Assembly: GCF_000721605.1 (NCBI RefSeq) | Contig: NZ_JOIZ01000004.1 | Span: 221,079-285,078, forward strand | Source: Streptomyces sp. NRRL S-37 | GTDB taxonomy: Bacteria > Actinomycetota > Actinomycetes > Streptomycetales > Streptomycetaceae | DNA length: 64,000 nt | Direction: 5' to 3' | In this document: positions 18,487 to 28,633 of the stretch, in pieces | Position numbering within the stretch: the first letter of the stretch is position 1 | Layout: each line of letters opens with the position of its first letter | Translations under genes and position numbers: made by a program | The notes under the pieces: model-generated | What the model was told of the DNA's origin: nothing | Seen by the model: only the letters and a program-made list of their open reading frames with translations | The model's database searches: none

Positions 18487-18636
18487 ATGGATGACGTCTA
18501 CATGGGGAGATGGGTGAGGGTGAGTCCCGATACGGACGGCTTCCGTGCCCCTCTCACCGACCCCGCCCCCGGCGACCTCGCCGACCTGCGCACTCTCCGC
18601 ACCGCCGGACTCGACCTCGTAGGAGCCGCCCTGTGA
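18487..18636 (+). pseudogene. 49-codon ORF, probable C-terminal remnant of a DapA/KdgD-type dehydratase
   Basis: An open frame from ATG 18487 to TGA 18634-18636, whose stop overlaps the GTG start of the glucarate dehydratase gene. Its sequence around VSPDTDGFRAPLTDPAPGDL reads like the tail of dihydrodipicolinate synthase-family enzymes, which end with an R-(A/P)-P-L-T segment and a short helix. 5-Dehydro-4-deoxyglucarate dehydratase (KdgD) is of that family and performs the next step after glucarate dehydratase. I infer that a kdgD gene once lay here and lost all but its end. The alternative is a real small coupling peptide read from a near-leaderless transcript. Confidence 0.5.
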
Positions 18637-19940
18637 CCACGCCGACGTCCCGCGACCTGACCGTCACCGAGGTCCGCCTCACGCCGATCCTCGTCGCCGA
18701 CCCGCCCCTGCTCAACACCCAGGGCGTCCACCAGCCGTACACCCCCCGCCTGATCGTCGAGGTGGTCACCGCCGACGGCACCACCGGCCTCGGCGAGACC
18801 TACGGCGACACCAAGTACCTGGACCTGGCGCGGCCCCTCGCCGACCGGCTCGTCGGCCGTCAGGCGGGCGACCTGAACCGGCTGTTCACCGAGGCCGACG
18901 ACGTGGCCGTCGACAGCTCCCAGGTCTCCGGACAAGTCGACGTCGGCGGACTGCGCGGCGTGCAGACCGCCGACAAGCTGCGCCTGTCCGTGCTCTCCGC
19001 CCTCGAGGTCGCCTGCCTCGACGCCCTCGGCAAGAGCCTCGGCCTGCCCGTGCACGCCCTGCTCGGCGGCAAGGTCCGCGACGCCGTCGAGTACAGCGCG
19101 TACCTCTTCTACAAGTGGGCCGGCCACCCGGACGGCGTGCCGGCGGAGAAGGACGACTGGGGTGCCGCCCTCGACCCGGCCGGCGTCGTCGAGCAGGCCC
19201 GGATCTTCACGGAGCGGTACGGCTTCACCTCCTTCAAGCTCAAGGGCGGCGTCTTCCCGCCCGACGAGGAGATCGCCGCCGTACGCGCCCTCGCCGCCGC
19301 GTTCCCCGGACACCCCCTGCGCCTGGACCCCAACGGCGCCTGGTCCGTGGAGACTTCGCTGAAGGTGGCCGGGGAGCTCGGGGACGTCCTCGAGTACCTG
19401 GAGGACCCCGCGCTCGGCACCCCCGCCATGGCCGAGGTCGCTGCCCGCACCTCGGTGCCGCTCGCCACCAACATGTGCGTGACGACGTTCGCCGAGATCA
19501 AGGAGGCGTTCACGCGGGACGCCGTCCAGGTCGTCCTCTCCGACCACCACTACTGGGGCGGACTGCGCAACACCCAGCAGCTCGCCGCGATCTGCCGCAC
19601 CTTCGGCGTCGGCGTCTCCATGCACTCCAACACCCACCTGGGCATCAGCCTCGCCGCGATGACCCACGTGGCGGCCACCGTGCCCAACCTGCACCACGCC
19701 TGCGACTCCCACTACCCCTGGCAGTCGGAGGACGTCCTCACCGAGCGCCTCACCTTCGAGGACGGAACCATGAGGGTCTCCGACGCGCCCGGCCTCGGCG
19801 TCGAGCTCGACCGCGACCGGCTGGAGGCCCTGCACCAGCGGTGGCTCGACGACGACGGCTCGCTGCGGGACCGCGACGACGCGGCGGCCATGCGCGTCGC
19901 CAACCCGGAGTGGGTCACCCCGGCCGTGCCGCGCTGGTGA
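18633..19940 (+). CDS. Glucarate dehydratase family protein (enolase superfamily)
   Basis: A 435-aa enolase-superfamily enzyme converting D-glucarate to 5-dehydro-4-deoxyglucarate. The capping domain begins LTVTEVRLTPILVADPPLLN. In the barrel, TSFKLKGGVF gives the catalytic KxK, LRLDPNGAW and EDPAL carry metal ligands, ATNMCVT follows, and SDHHYWGG and SMHSNTHLGIS hold the His region. AGGAG at 18620-18624 precedes GTG 18633, which also overlaps the stop of the 49-codon ORF. The IclR gene on the other strand is its likely regulator. The next enzyme of the pathway is not found in this window. Confidence 0.92.
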   Translation: MTTPTSRDLTVTEVRLTPILVADPPLLNTQGVHQPYTPRLIVEVVTADGTTGLGETYGDTKYLDLARPLADRLVGRQAGDLNRLFTEADDVAVDSSQVSGQVDVGGLRGVQTADKLRLSVLSALEVACLDALGKSLGLPVHALLGGKVRDAVEYSAYLFYKWAGHPDGVPAEKDDWGAALDPAGVVEQARIFTERYGFTSFKLKGGVFPPDEEIAAVRALAAAFPGHPLRLDPNGAWSVETSLKVAGELGDVLEYLEDPALGTPAMAEVAARTSVPLATNMCVTTFAEIKEAFTRDAVQVVLSDHHYWGGLRNTQQLAAICRTFGVGVSMHSNTHLGISLAAMTHVAATVPNLHHACDSHYPWQSEDVLTERLTFEDGTMRVSDAPGLGVELDRDRLEALHQRWLDDDGSLRDRDDAAAMRVANPEWVTPAVPRW

Positions 19941-20035
19941 TCCTCCCAGGGGTGAACCTGGAGTGACGGCCGTCACGCTGTCGGTGGTGTGGTGCACACT
20001 GGCCTGAACCGCACCACGTCAGGGAGCGCACCGTG

Positions 20036-21157
20036 ATGGCGTTTACCGGGAAGGCACGCGTCGAGGGACCGCCCTGCTCGTCCCAGGTCGATCCCCTCGC
20101 CGCCCTGCGCGCACCGGACGACCCGCCCTGGGACGTCTACCTCACCGGCACCGTCTTCCTCGACATCGTCTTCACCGGGCTCGGCTCCGCCCCGGTGCGC
20201 GGGACCGAGTCCTGGGCGCGCGGGATGGGGTCGAGCCCCGGCGGCGTCGCCAACATGGCCACCGCCCTGGCCCGCCTCGGTCTGCGCACCTCCCTCGCGG
20301 CGGCCTTCGGCGACGACCACTACGGCGAGTACTGCTGGGACGCGCTGGAACAGGGTGAGGGCATCGACCTCTCGCCCTCGCGCACGGTCCCCGGCTGGCA
20401 CTCGCCGGTCACCGTCTCCATGGCGTACGACGGTGAGCGCACGATGGTCTCCCACGGCCACGAACCTCCGCCCGAGGAACCGGCCCCCGACTGCCCGCCC
20501 CGCGCGCGTGCCGCCGTGGCCTCCCTCACGCCCGGCCGCGGCGCGCCGTGGATCGCGCAGGCCGCGCGCAAGGGGGCGCGCATCTTCGGTGACGTCGGCT
20601 GGGACGACACCGGGGCGTGGGACCTGGCCGCGCTGCCCGACCTGCGGCACTGCGAGGCGTTCCTGCCGAACGCGGAGGAGGCGATGCGGTACACCGGCAC
20701 GGACTGCCCGCGCGCGGCGGCGCACGCCCTCACCGAGCACGTTCCGGTCGCGGTGGTCACCCTCGGCGCGGAGGGCGCGTACGCGGTGGACCGGCGTACG
20801 GGGGAGACGGCGTCGGTGCCGGCGATCGAGGTGGAGGCGCTGGATCCGACCGGCGCGGGGGACGTGTTCGTCGCCGGGTTCGTCACGGGATCGCTGGCGG
20901 GGTGGCCGCTCGCCGACCGGCTCGCCTTCGCGGGGCTCACGGCGGCGCTGTCCGTCCAGGAGTTCGGGGGGTCGCTGTCGGCGCCGGGGTGGACGGAGAT
21001 CGGGGCGTGGTGGCGGCGGGTGCGGTCGGTCGAGGGGCAGGACCCCTCGGCGCTGGGGCGGTACGCGTTCCTGGCGGGGCTGGTCTCGGGGGAGCTGGTG
21101 CGGCCGTGGCCGCTGCGGCGGGCGGTGCCGACGATCGGCTTCCGCCGGCCGGCCTGA
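20036..21157 (+). CDS. PfkB family carbohydrate kinase
   Basis: A 373-aa sugar kinase of the ribokinase/PfkB family. The GGVANMATALARLG segment is the first signature, and DPTGAGDVFVAGFV holds the anion hole and catalytic Asp. GTG 20033 and ATG 20036 are adjacent; AGGGAG at 20021-20026 serves either. It lies about 95 bases after the glucarate dehydratase gene, so a role in the same sugar-acid route (2-keto-3-deoxy-sugar kinase) is possible but not proven. The far 3' end is G-rich and followed by a repeat-filled gap. Confidence 0.88.
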   Translation: MAFTGKARVEGPPCSSQVDPLAALRAPDDPPWDVYLTGTVFLDIVFTGLGSAPVRGTESWARGMGSSPGGVANMATALARLGLRTSLAAAFGDDHYGEYCWDALEQGEGIDLSPSRTVPGWHSPVTVSMAYDGERTMVSHGHEPPPEEPAPDCPPRARAAVASLTPGRGAPWIAQAARKGARIFGDVGWDDTGAWDLAALPDLRHCEAFLPNAEEAMRYTGTDCPRAAAHALTEHVPVAVVTLGAEGAYAVDRRTGETASVPAIEVEALDPTGAGDVFVAGFVTGSLAGWPLADRLAFAGLTAALSVQEFGGSLSAPGWTEIGAWWRRVRSVEGQDPSALGRYAFLAGLVSGELVRPWPLRRAVPTIGFRRPA

Positions 21158-21490
21158 CACGGGGGCCCGCCCCCGTGGCCCCGTGTGAGGGCCTGCCCCC
21201 ACGCTCCCGCAGCGGGGGCTCCGCCCCCGTGCCCCGTTCCGGGGGCTCCGCCCCCGCACCCCCGCCAGGGGGCTCCCGCCCCCTGGACCCCCGGCCTATG
21301 CCCGCCCACCACCCGACTCGGCCGGCTGGAAAGCGGGCCACGGGCCCGGGGCCGGTCTGACTCGGTGGGCCGGGGTGTGGGGCACGGGCCCGGACGCCGG
21401 CCCGACTCGACGGGTTCGAGATGCGGGCCGCGGGCCCGGGTGCCGGTCTGACTCGGTGGGCCGGGACGCGGACCCCGGCCGGGGCACAGG
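21158..21490. repeat. GC-rich intergenic gap with hairpins and a degenerate 45-bp tandem repeat
   Basis: The 469-base gap before phoH holds no gene that I can support. Bases 21158-21295 contain several hairpins built on GGGGGCTCCGCCCCC-like units, probably the kinase terminator. Bases 21333-21480 hold about three copies of a unit near 45 bp, with CGGGCCCGG at 21341, 21385 and 21431, and the phrase GGTCTGACTCGGTGGGCCGG in the first and third copies. Confidence 0.7.
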
Positions 21491-21626
21491 GCCGGATCGG
21501 TGGGGCGAGAGGGCACGTAAAAGGCCTACGGGGTTGTCACCCCTCCGTCGTACCCTGGGAATCGCGAGGCCGCCCTCCGCTGTGCGGCCGTGACGAGGAG
21601 GATCCGCAGGCCTTCAGAGCCGGCCC

Positions 21627-22697
<1,071 letters not shown>

Positions 22698-22709
22698 ACC
22701 GAGCACCAG

Positions 22710-23207
22710 ATGTCGATCGACGTCAACAACGAGTCCGGAACCGAGGTCGACGAGCAGGCGATCCTCGACATCGCCCGCTACGCGCTCGCACGGATGCGCA
22801 TCCACCCGCTCTCCGAGCTCTCGGTGATCGTCGTGGACGCCGGCGCCATGGAGCAGCTCCACATCCAGTGGATGGACCTGCCCGGCCCGACGGACGTCAT
22901 GTCGTTCCCGATGGACGAGCTGCGGCCCCCGTCCAAGGACGACGACGAGCCCCCGCAGGGGCTGCTCGGCGACATCGTGCTCTGCCCCGAGGTCGCCGCC
23001 AGGCAGGGCCAGGAAGCGGAGACGCGGCACACCATGGACGAGGAGCTCCAACTGCTCACCGTCCACGGTGTGCTGCACCTGCTGGGCTACGACCACGAGG
23101 AACCGGACGAGAAGGCCGAGATGTTCGGCCTGCAGGCCGCCATCGTGGACGGCTGGCGCGCGGAGAAGGGCCTCACCGGCCCGTCCCCGGCCCCGACCGT
23201 GTCATGA
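22710..23207 (+). CDS. ybeY: Endoribonuclease YbeY (16S rRNA maturation)
   Basis: A 165-aa single-strand RNase needed for 16S rRNA 3'-end maturation and ribosome quality control. The zinc-binding signature is [11 protein letters not shown] near residue 115, and [15 protein letters not shown] is also typical. It starts 12 bases after phoH, and its stop overlaps the ATG of the next gene (ATGA), so the three are one transcription unit. Confidence 0.96.
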   Translation: MSIDVNNESGTEVDEQAILDIARYALARMRIHPLSELSVIVVDAGAMEQLHIQWMDLPGPTDVMSFPMDELRPPSKDDDEPPQGLLGDIVLCPEVAARQGQEAETRHTMDEELQLLTVHGVLHLLGYDHEEPDEKAEMFGLQAAIVDGWRAEKGLTGPSPAPTVS

Positions 23208-24520
23208 GTCCGGCACTCGTCCTCGGCGCGATCGCCCTGGTCGTCGTCGCCTGGCTGGCCGCCTCCGCGGAGGCCGGCATCGCACGCGTCTCCAGCTTCC
23301 GCGCCGAGGAGGCCGTACGCTCCGGCCGCCGGGGCGCCGCCAGGCTCGCGCAGATCGCCGGCGACCCCACCCGCTACCTCAACGTGGCGCTGCTGGTCCG
23401 CGTCGTCTGCGAGATGGCCGCCGCCTCCCTGATCACCTACGGCTGCCTGCGCGAGTTCGACGGGACCGCCGAGGCACTGCTGATCGCCATCGCGATCATG
23501 GTCCTCGTCTCGTACGTCGCCGTCGGGGTCTCCCCGCGCACCATCGGCCGCCAGCACCCGCTGAACACCGCCACGGCCGCCGCGTACGTCCTGGTGCCGC
23601 TCGCGCGGGTCATGGGACCGATCCCGAACCTGCTGATCCTCATCGGCAACGCGCTCACCCCCGGCAAGGGCTTCCGGCGCGGCCCCTTCGCCTCCGAGGC
23701 GGAGCTGCGCGCGATGGTGGACCTCGCGGAGAAGGAGTCGCTGATCGAGGACGAGGAGCGCCGCATGGTGCACTCGGTCTTCGAGCTCGGCGACACGCTC
23801 GTGCGCGAGGTGATGGTGCCGCGCACCGACCTCGTGGTGATCGAGCGGTACAAGACCATCCGCCAGGCCCTCACCCTCGCCCTGCGCTCCGGTTTCTCCC
23901 GCATACCGGTGACCGGCGAGAGCGAGGACGACATCGTCGGGATCGTCTACCTCAAGGACCTGGCCCGCAAGACGCACATCAGCCGGGACGCCGAGAGCGA
24001 ACTGGTGTCCACGGCGATGCGGCCCGCGTTCTTCGTGCCCGACACCAAGAACGCCGGCGACCTGCTGCGCGAGATGCAGAAGGAACGCAACCACGTCGCC
24101 GTCGCCGTCGACGAGTACGGCGGCACCGCCGGCATCGTCACCATCGAGGACATCCTCGAGGAGATCGTCGGCGAGATCACCGACGAGTACGACCGTGAGC
24201 TGCCGCCCGTGGAGGAGCTGGGCGAGGACCGCTACCGGGTCACCGCCCGCCTCGACATCACCGACCTGGGCGAGCTGTACGGCCTGGAGGAGTTCGACGA
24301 CGAGGACGTGGAGACCGTCGGCGGGCTGCTCGCCAAGCACCTCGGCCGGGTGCCGATCGCGGGCGCCTCGTCCCTGGTCGCCCTCCCCGACGCCCGTGAG
24401 CTGCGGCTGACGGCCGAGGCGGCGGCCGGCCGCCGGAACAAGATCGTGACGGTGCTGGTGGAGCCGATGGCCCCCGCGGACCCGCCCGCCGGTGAGGACG
24501 CGGAGGAGAAGCCGGAGTGA
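23204..24520 (+). CDS. Hemolysin/CorC-type CNNM transporter-associated protein
   Basis: A 438-aa membrane protein of the CNNM/HlyC-CorC family, linked to Mg2+/Co2+ transport. The N-terminal CNNM domain has hydrophobic segments ([22 protein letters not shown] and two or three more to residue 145). Two CBS domains follow ([39 protein letters not shown]), then the C-terminal CorC_HlyC domain. The ATG at 23204 overlaps the ybeY stop; the longer upstream frame reads through ybeY and is not used. Confidence 0.92.
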   Translation: MSPALVLGAIALVVVAWLAASAEAGIARVSSFRAEEAVRSGRRGAARLAQIAGDPTRYLNVALLVRVVCEMAAASLITYGCLREFDGTAEALLIAIAIMVLVSYVAVGVSPRTIGRQHPLNTATAAAYVLVPLARVMGPIPNLLILIGNALTPGKGFRRGPFASEAELRAMVDLAEKESLIEDEERRMVHSVFELGDTLVREVMVPRTDLVVIERYKTIRQALTLALRSGFSRIPVTGESEDDIVGIVYLKDLARKTHISRDAESELVSTAMRPAFFVPDTKNAGDLLREMQKERNHVAVAVDEYGGTAGIVTIEDILEEIVGEITDEYDRELPPVEELGEDRYRVTARLDITDLGELYGLEEFDDEDVETVGGLLAKHLGRVPIAGASSLVALPDARELRLTAEAAAGRRNKIVTVLVEPMAPADPPAGEDAEEKPE

Positions 24521-24876
24521 CCCCGCAGGAGCTGCGCGCCCTCTGCCTCTCCTTCGACGCGGCGGTGGAGGAGTTCCCCTTCAACCCGGATACCTCCGTC
24601 TTCAAGGTCCGGGGTAAACTCTTCGCCCTGACCGCCCTCGACGCCGAGCCCCTCACGGTCAACCTCAAGTGCGACCCGGACGACGCGATCCGCCTCCGCA
24701 CCGAGCACCCGGACCTGATCGTCCCCGGCTGGCACATGAACAAGCGCCACTGGAACACGGTGACGGTCGACGGCACCCTCCCGGACCGTCTGGTCCGGGA
24801 GCTGGTCGAGGACTCCTACGACCTGGTCGTGGCCGGTCTGCCGCGAGCGGACCGCCTCCGTCTCGACCGGCCCTGA
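24517..24876 (+). CDS. MmcQ/YjbR family protein
   Basis: A 119-aa protein of the MmcQ/YjbR family (CyaY-like fold, proposed DNA binding). Family features are FPFNPDTSVFKVRGKLFAL, the Leu-Lys-Cys-Asp-Pro stretch NLKCDPDDA, and PGWHMNKRHWNTV. GTG 24517 overlaps the stop of the CorC gene (GTGA). It is an addition to the otherwise conserved corC-era neighbourhood. Confidence 0.9.
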   Translation: MTPQELRALCLSFDAAVEEFPFNPDTSVFKVRGKLFALTALDAEPLTVNLKCDPDDAIRLRTEHPDLIVPGWHMNKRHWNTVTVDGTLPDRLVRELVEDSYDLVVAGLPRADRLRLDRP

Positions 24877-24907
24877 GGCCCAGGGCACGCCCCCTTATGC
24901 TCGGATC

Positions 24908-25261
24908 ATGACCGACACCACCGCGCTCGACCCCGAGGACCGCAAGATCGTCACCCTGGCCCGTTCCGCGCGGGCCCGCAACGGCGTGCCCGAGGGGGCC
25001 GCCGTACGCGACGAGACCGGCCGGACGTATGTCGCCGGGACCGTGGCCCTGGACTCCCTGAAGCTCAGCGCCCTGCAGACGGCGGTCGCGATGGCCGTGG
25101 CGTCCGGGGCGACGTCGCTGGAGGCGGCGGCCGTGGTGACCGAGGCGGAGTCCGCGTCGCCCGAGGACCGCGCGGCCGTACGGGACCTCGGCGGCCCCTC
25201 CACCCCGGTCCTGGTGGCCGGTACGGACGGCACGGTCCGGGAGACGGTCACCGCGGGCTGA
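24908..25261 (+). CDS. Cytidine deaminase-like protein lacking zinc ligands
   Basis: A 117-aa protein in the place usually occupied by a cytidine deaminase-like gene between corC and era. The outline fits the small CDA fold (RSARARNGVPEGAAVRDETG, LSALQTAVAMAVASG), but where active enzymes have (H/C)AE the sequence reads SALQ, and where they have PCxxC it reads SPEDRAAV. The protein has no Cys and no His at all, so it cannot bind the catalytic zinc. It is probably a non-catalytic, perhaps structural or ligand-binding, relative. A TATGCT hexamer ends a few bases before the ATG, suggesting a second, near-leaderless start. Confidence 0.8.
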   Translation: MTDTTALDPEDRKIVTLARSARARNGVPEGAAVRDETGRTYVAGTVALDSLKLSALQTAVAMAVASGATSLEAAAVVTEAESASPEDRAAVRDLGGPSTPVLVAGTDGTVRETVTAG

Positions 25262-25432
25262 GCACGCACTTGTTACCGACGGTAAGTAGGCCGGAATCCT
25301 CCCTTGTCGCGCGCCGCCTCCCGCGCATCAATGGAACCCGCCGGTACGGACGACACGTCGGCCGGCGTGATCGCGGCGGGTCCGGACCCACGCTGCCGAG
25401 CAGTTCCCCCCACGGAAAGGGACCGGAATCTC

Positions 25433-25912
25433 ATGAGAGGCAAGCGATTCGGAACAGGTGTGTCCCTGGCGGCCGGCGCTCTCGCCGTCTGCGGCCTGGC
25501 CTTCGCCCCCACCGCCGCCGCCGTCGCCCCCGGGTCGGCGACCGTCAACGCCGACTGCGGCACCTGGGGCGGCGGCGACGCCACCCTCACCGCCACCCAG
25601 AACGGCACGTCCGCCACCGTCACCCTCACCACCTCCGCGGTGACCGCGCCCCTCGCGATCGGCCAGGACTCCCTGGTCTCGCGGCTCACCCTGGTGAAGG
25701 CCGGCGGCGGCACGGTCACCTTCAGCGGCACCGAGAACCCGGCCATGGCGACCGGCGACGCCCTCGAGGTCGGCCCGCTCACCGGCACCGTGGCCTCCGG
25801 CGACAGCCTGGAGGCCTTCGGCGGCACCCTGAGGGTGACCGCGTTCGGCTTCATCACCATCACCTGCACGGCGACCGCACCGCAGGCGCCGGGCCCGTTC
25901 GTCTTCGACTGA
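25433..25912 (+). CDS. Secreted protein of unknown function
   Basis: A 159-aa exported protein. The signal peptide is MRGKRFGTGVSLAAGALAV and a hydrophobic stretch ending in an AxA site (APTAAAVA). The mature part is rich in Thr, Gly, Val and Ala, likely all beta, and has two Cys (NADCGTWG and TITCTA) that could form a disulfide. GGAAAGGGA lies upstream of ATG 25433; the longer open frame from 25304 would bury the signal peptide and is rejected. It interrupts the conserved CDA-like-era order and may be a lineage-specific insertion. Confidence 0.8.
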   Translation: MRGKRFGTGVSLAAGALAVCGLAFAPTAAAVAPGSATVNADCGTWGGGDATLTATQNGTSATVTLTTSAVTAPLAIGQDSLVSRLTLVKAGGGTVTFSGTENPAMATGDALEVGPLTGTVASGDSLEAFGGTLRVTAFGFITITCTATAPQAPGPFVFD

Positions 25913-26018
25913 CCTCACCGGGCGGACGGCCGGACCGGGCCCTCACGGGTGCCCGGTCCGGCCCCCGTCCCGGACGGGTGGTACGGCGGGGTCTCCCGCA
26001 TCAGGGAGAATGGGCGGC

Positions 26019-26972
26019 ATGAGTGTTCGTACCCAGTCATCCGAGCAGCCCGCCGACGCCGTCCACCGGGCCGGCTTCGCCTGCTTCGTGGGCCGCCCCA
26101 ACGCGGGCAAGTCCACCCTCACGAACGCTCTGGTCGGGCAGAAGGTGGCGATCACCTCGAACCGGCCGCAGACCACCCGGCACACCGTGCGCGGGATCGT
26201 GCACCGCGAGGACGCGCAGCTCATCCTGGTGGACACCCCCGGACTGCACAAGCCGCGCACCCTGCTCGGCGAGCGGCTGAACGACGTGGTCCGCACCACC
26301 TGGGCCGAGGTCGACGCGATCGGCTTCTGCATCCCCGCCGACCAGAAGATCGGCCCCGGCGACCGCTTCATCGCCAAGGAACTGGCCGGGATCAAGAAGA
26401 CCCCGAAGATCGCGATCGTCACCAAGACCGACCTGGTGGACGGCAAGGCGCTGGCCGAGCAGCTCATCGCCGTTGACCAGCTCGGCCGGGAGCTGGGCAT
26501 CACCTGGGCCGAGATCATCCCGGTCTCGGCGACCGCGAACCAGCAGGTCGACCTGCTGGCCGACCTCCTCATCCCCCTGATGCCGGAGGGCCCCGCCCTC
26601 TACCCCGAGGGCGACCTCACCGACGAACCCGAGCAGGTCATGGTCGCGGAGCTGATCCGCGAGGCGGCCCTGGAGGGCGTCCGCGACGAGCTCCCGCACT
26701 CCATCGCCGTGGTCGTCGAGGAGATGCTCCCGCGCGAGGACCGCCCCGCCGACAAGCCCCTCCTCGACATCCACGCCAACCTGTTCATCGAGCGCCCCAG
26801 CCAGAAGGGCATCGTCATCGGCCCCAAGGGCAAGCGCCTGAAGGACGTCGGCATCAAGTCCCGCAAACAGATCGAGGCCCTCCTCGGCACCCCCGTGTTC
26901 TTGGACCTGCACGTGAAGGTCGCCAAGGACTGGCAGCGCGACCCGAAGCAGTTGCGGCGCCTCGGCTTCTGA
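26019..26972 (+). CDS. era: GTPase Era
   Basis: A 317-aa GTPase for 30S ribosome assembly that binds the 3' end of 16S rRNA. The G1 motif is GRPNAGKST, G3 is DTPGLHKP and G4 is TKTD. The C-terminal KH domain contains GIVIGPKGKRLKDVG. AGGGAG (26003-26008) is ten bases from ATG 26019 and too near the ATG at 26010. The same stretch reads GAGAAT followed by seven bases and the ATG, so a leaderless transcript is also possible. It closes the phoH-ybeY-corC row. Confidence 0.96.
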   Translation: MSVRTQSSEQPADAVHRAGFACFVGRPNAGKSTLTNALVGQKVAITSNRPQTTRHTVRGIVHREDAQLILVDTPGLHKPRTLLGERLNDVVRTTWAEVDAIGFCIPADQKIGPGDRFIAKELAGIKKTPKIAIVTKTDLVDGKALAEQLIAVDQLGRELGITWAEIIPVSATANQQVDLLADLLIPLMPEGPALYPEGDLTDEPEQVMVAELIREAALEGVRDELPHSIAVVVEEMLPREDRPADKPLLDIHANLFIERPSQKGIVIGPKGKRLKDVGIKSRKQIEALLGTPVFLDLHVKVAKDWQRDPKQLRRLGF

Positions 26973-26976
26973 TTCC

Positions 26977-28287
26977 TCACGCGCGCTGCTCGCGCAGCAG
27001 CTCCCTGAACCAGCCGTACGACGCCTTCGGGGTCCGTTCCAGCGTGCCGAAGTCGACGTGGACCAGGCCGAAGCGGCGGGCGTAGCCCTCCGCCCACTCG
27101 AAGTTGTCCATCAGGGACCACACGAAGTAGCCGCGCACGTCCACGCCCGCCTCCACCGCCCGGTGCAGCGCGCGGATGTGGCCGTCGAGGTAGGTGATGC
27201 GGTCGCGGTCGTCCAGGCCGTCGTACGCGCAGCCGTTCTCGGTGACGACCACGGGCGGGAGGCGGTCGCCGTACCGGGCGCGGAAGCCGGTGAGGAGTTC
27301 CGTCAGGGCCTCCGGGACCACCGGCCAGCCGAAGTCCGTCACCGGGTACCCCTCGGTCTCCCGCACCGAGAAGGGGAGTCCGGCCGGCATCCGGACCCCG
27401 CCGAAGTCGGTCTCCGTGTCCCGCGGGGCGCCCACGCTCGTCGGCGCGTAGTAGTTGATCCCGTACCAGTCCAGCGGCTCCGCGATGACCTTCAGGTCCG
27501 CCTCGACGTCGCCCGGCATCAGCTCGCCGATGCCCTCCGGGTAGCGGCCGAGGAGCAGCGGGTCGGCGAACATCCCGTTCAGCAGGGTGTCGTAGAAGCC
27601 GGCCGCCGCCACGTCCGCCTCGTCCCCGGAGACCGGCCAGGTCGGCGCGTGGGAGTTCGCGATGCCGATGTCGCCGGCCCCCGCCGCCCGCAGTGCCCGT
27701 ACCGCGAGCCCGTGGGCGAGGAGCTGGTGGTGGGCCGCCGGAAGCGCGTCGAACAGCAGCTTCCGGCCGGGGGCGTGCACGCCCAGCGCGTGCCCCAGCA
27801 GGGTGTGCTCGGCGGGTTCGTTGAGGGTGATCCACTTCGTCACCCGGTCGCCGAGCCGTCCGGCGACCTCCGCCACGTACTCCGCGAACCGCCCGGCCGT
27901 CCCCCGCTCCAGCCAGTCCAGCCCGGCCGGCAGGTCCCAGTGGAACAGCGTCGGCACCGGCCGTACGCCCGCCGCGCACAGCTCGTCGACCAGCCGGTCG
28001 TAGAAGTCCAGGCCGCCGCGCGCCCGCACCCTCGGCCAGGAGACCGAGAAGCGGTACGCGTCCACGCCCAGCCCGGCCAGCAGCGCCACGTCCTCGCGGT
28101 AGCGGTGGACGTGGTCGCAGGCCACCGCCGCCGTCGAGCCGTCCCGCACCCGCCCCGGACCGTCCGTGAACACGTCCCACACGGACGGCTCGCGCGTGTC
28201 CGCCGCCCCCTCGATCTGGTGCGCCGAGGTCGACACGCCCCACAGGAAACCGGCCGGGAAACGGGGGAGCGGGTTCGTCGTCGCCAT
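26977..28287 (-). CDS. Family 1 glycosidase (beta-glucosidase)
   Basis: A 436-aa cytosolic retaining glycosidase of GH1. The start is FPAGFLWGVSTSAHQIEGA, the acid/base Glu is in TLNEPAEHT, and the nucleophile Glu is in VVTENGCAYDG. The end is the usual YFVWSLMDNFEWAEGYARRFG. ATG 28287 matches the family N-terminus; 28299 and 28305 are upstream in-frame alternatives. No sugar transporter lies beside it. Its stop is four bases from that of era. Confidence 0.93.
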   Translation of the reverse strand: MATTNPLPRFPAGFLWGVSTSAHQIEGAADTREPSVWDVFTDGPGRVRDGSTAAVACDHVHRYREDVALLAGLGVDAYRFSVSWPRVRARGGLDFYDRLVDELCAAGVRPVPTLFHWDLPAGLDWLERGTAGRFAEYVAEVAGRLGDRVTKWITLNEPAEHTLLGHALGVHAPGRKLLFDALPAAHHQLLAHGLAVRALRAAGAGDIGIANSHAPTWPVSGDEADVAAAGFYDTLLNGMFADPLLLGRYPEGIGELMPGDVEADLKVIAEPLDWYGINYYAPTSVGAPRDTETDFGGVRMPAGLPFSVRETEGYPVTDFGWPVVPEALTELLTGFRARYGDRLPPVVVTENGCAYDGLDDRDRITYLDGHIRALHRAVEAGVDVRGYFVWSLMDNFEWAEGYARRFGLVHVDFGTLERTPKASYGWFRELLREQRA

Positions 28288-28345
28288 GGCCCGGATCATC
28301 CGCACCCGAGCCGGACCACGTCAACGCCCGTGCACGACAAGCGCG

Positions 28346-28612
28346 TTACGCGCCTTCCTTCAGCACCCTCCGGATCAGCTCCCGCTGCTCGTCCGTCAGC
28401 CGGGGATCCGCGCAGTACACCGACCTCCCGTCCACCGTGATCCGGTAGCCGAAACCGTCCGGCACCCCGGCCGGGGGCGTGTCCCGGCCGGTGGCCAGGA
28501 CCCGCTCGGCCAGGGCGTGCCACTCGTGGGCGTCGGCCCGCCCCGAGGTGTCCACCTCGGCCCGCCGCTCGATCCCCGCGAACCCGCCCGTACGCCGCAC
28601 CTGAATACGCAT
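28346..28612 (-). CDS. Emfourin-type protealysin inhibitor
   Basis: An 88-aa cytosolic protein that lies 21 bases downstream of the M4 metalloprotease gene on the same strand. It fits the protealysin-associated family of small proteins, of which emfourin is the described member: MRIQVRRTGGFAGIERRAEV at the N-terminus, then DGFGYRITVDGRSVYCADPR and a C-terminal LTDEQRELIRRVLKEG helix. By family knowledge it binds and inhibits the neighbouring thermolysin-fold protease. No signal peptide is present, matching a protease that also lacks one. Confidence 0.82.
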   Translation of the reverse strand: MRIQVRRTGGFAGIERRAEVDTSGRADAHEWHALAERVLATGRDTPPAGVPDGFGYRITVDGRSVYCADPRLTDEQRELIRRVLKEGA

Positions 28613-28633
28613 GGGTCCGTGTCTAGTACGGAA

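Noticed and set aside
21158..21490. The repeats before phoH considered as a CRISPR array
   Set aside because: Units are degenerate, without regular spacers, and no cas gene is present.
27058..28440. 460-codon plus-strand frame opposite the GH1 glycosidase
   Set aside because: The GH1 motifs on the other strand are complete; this frame has none.
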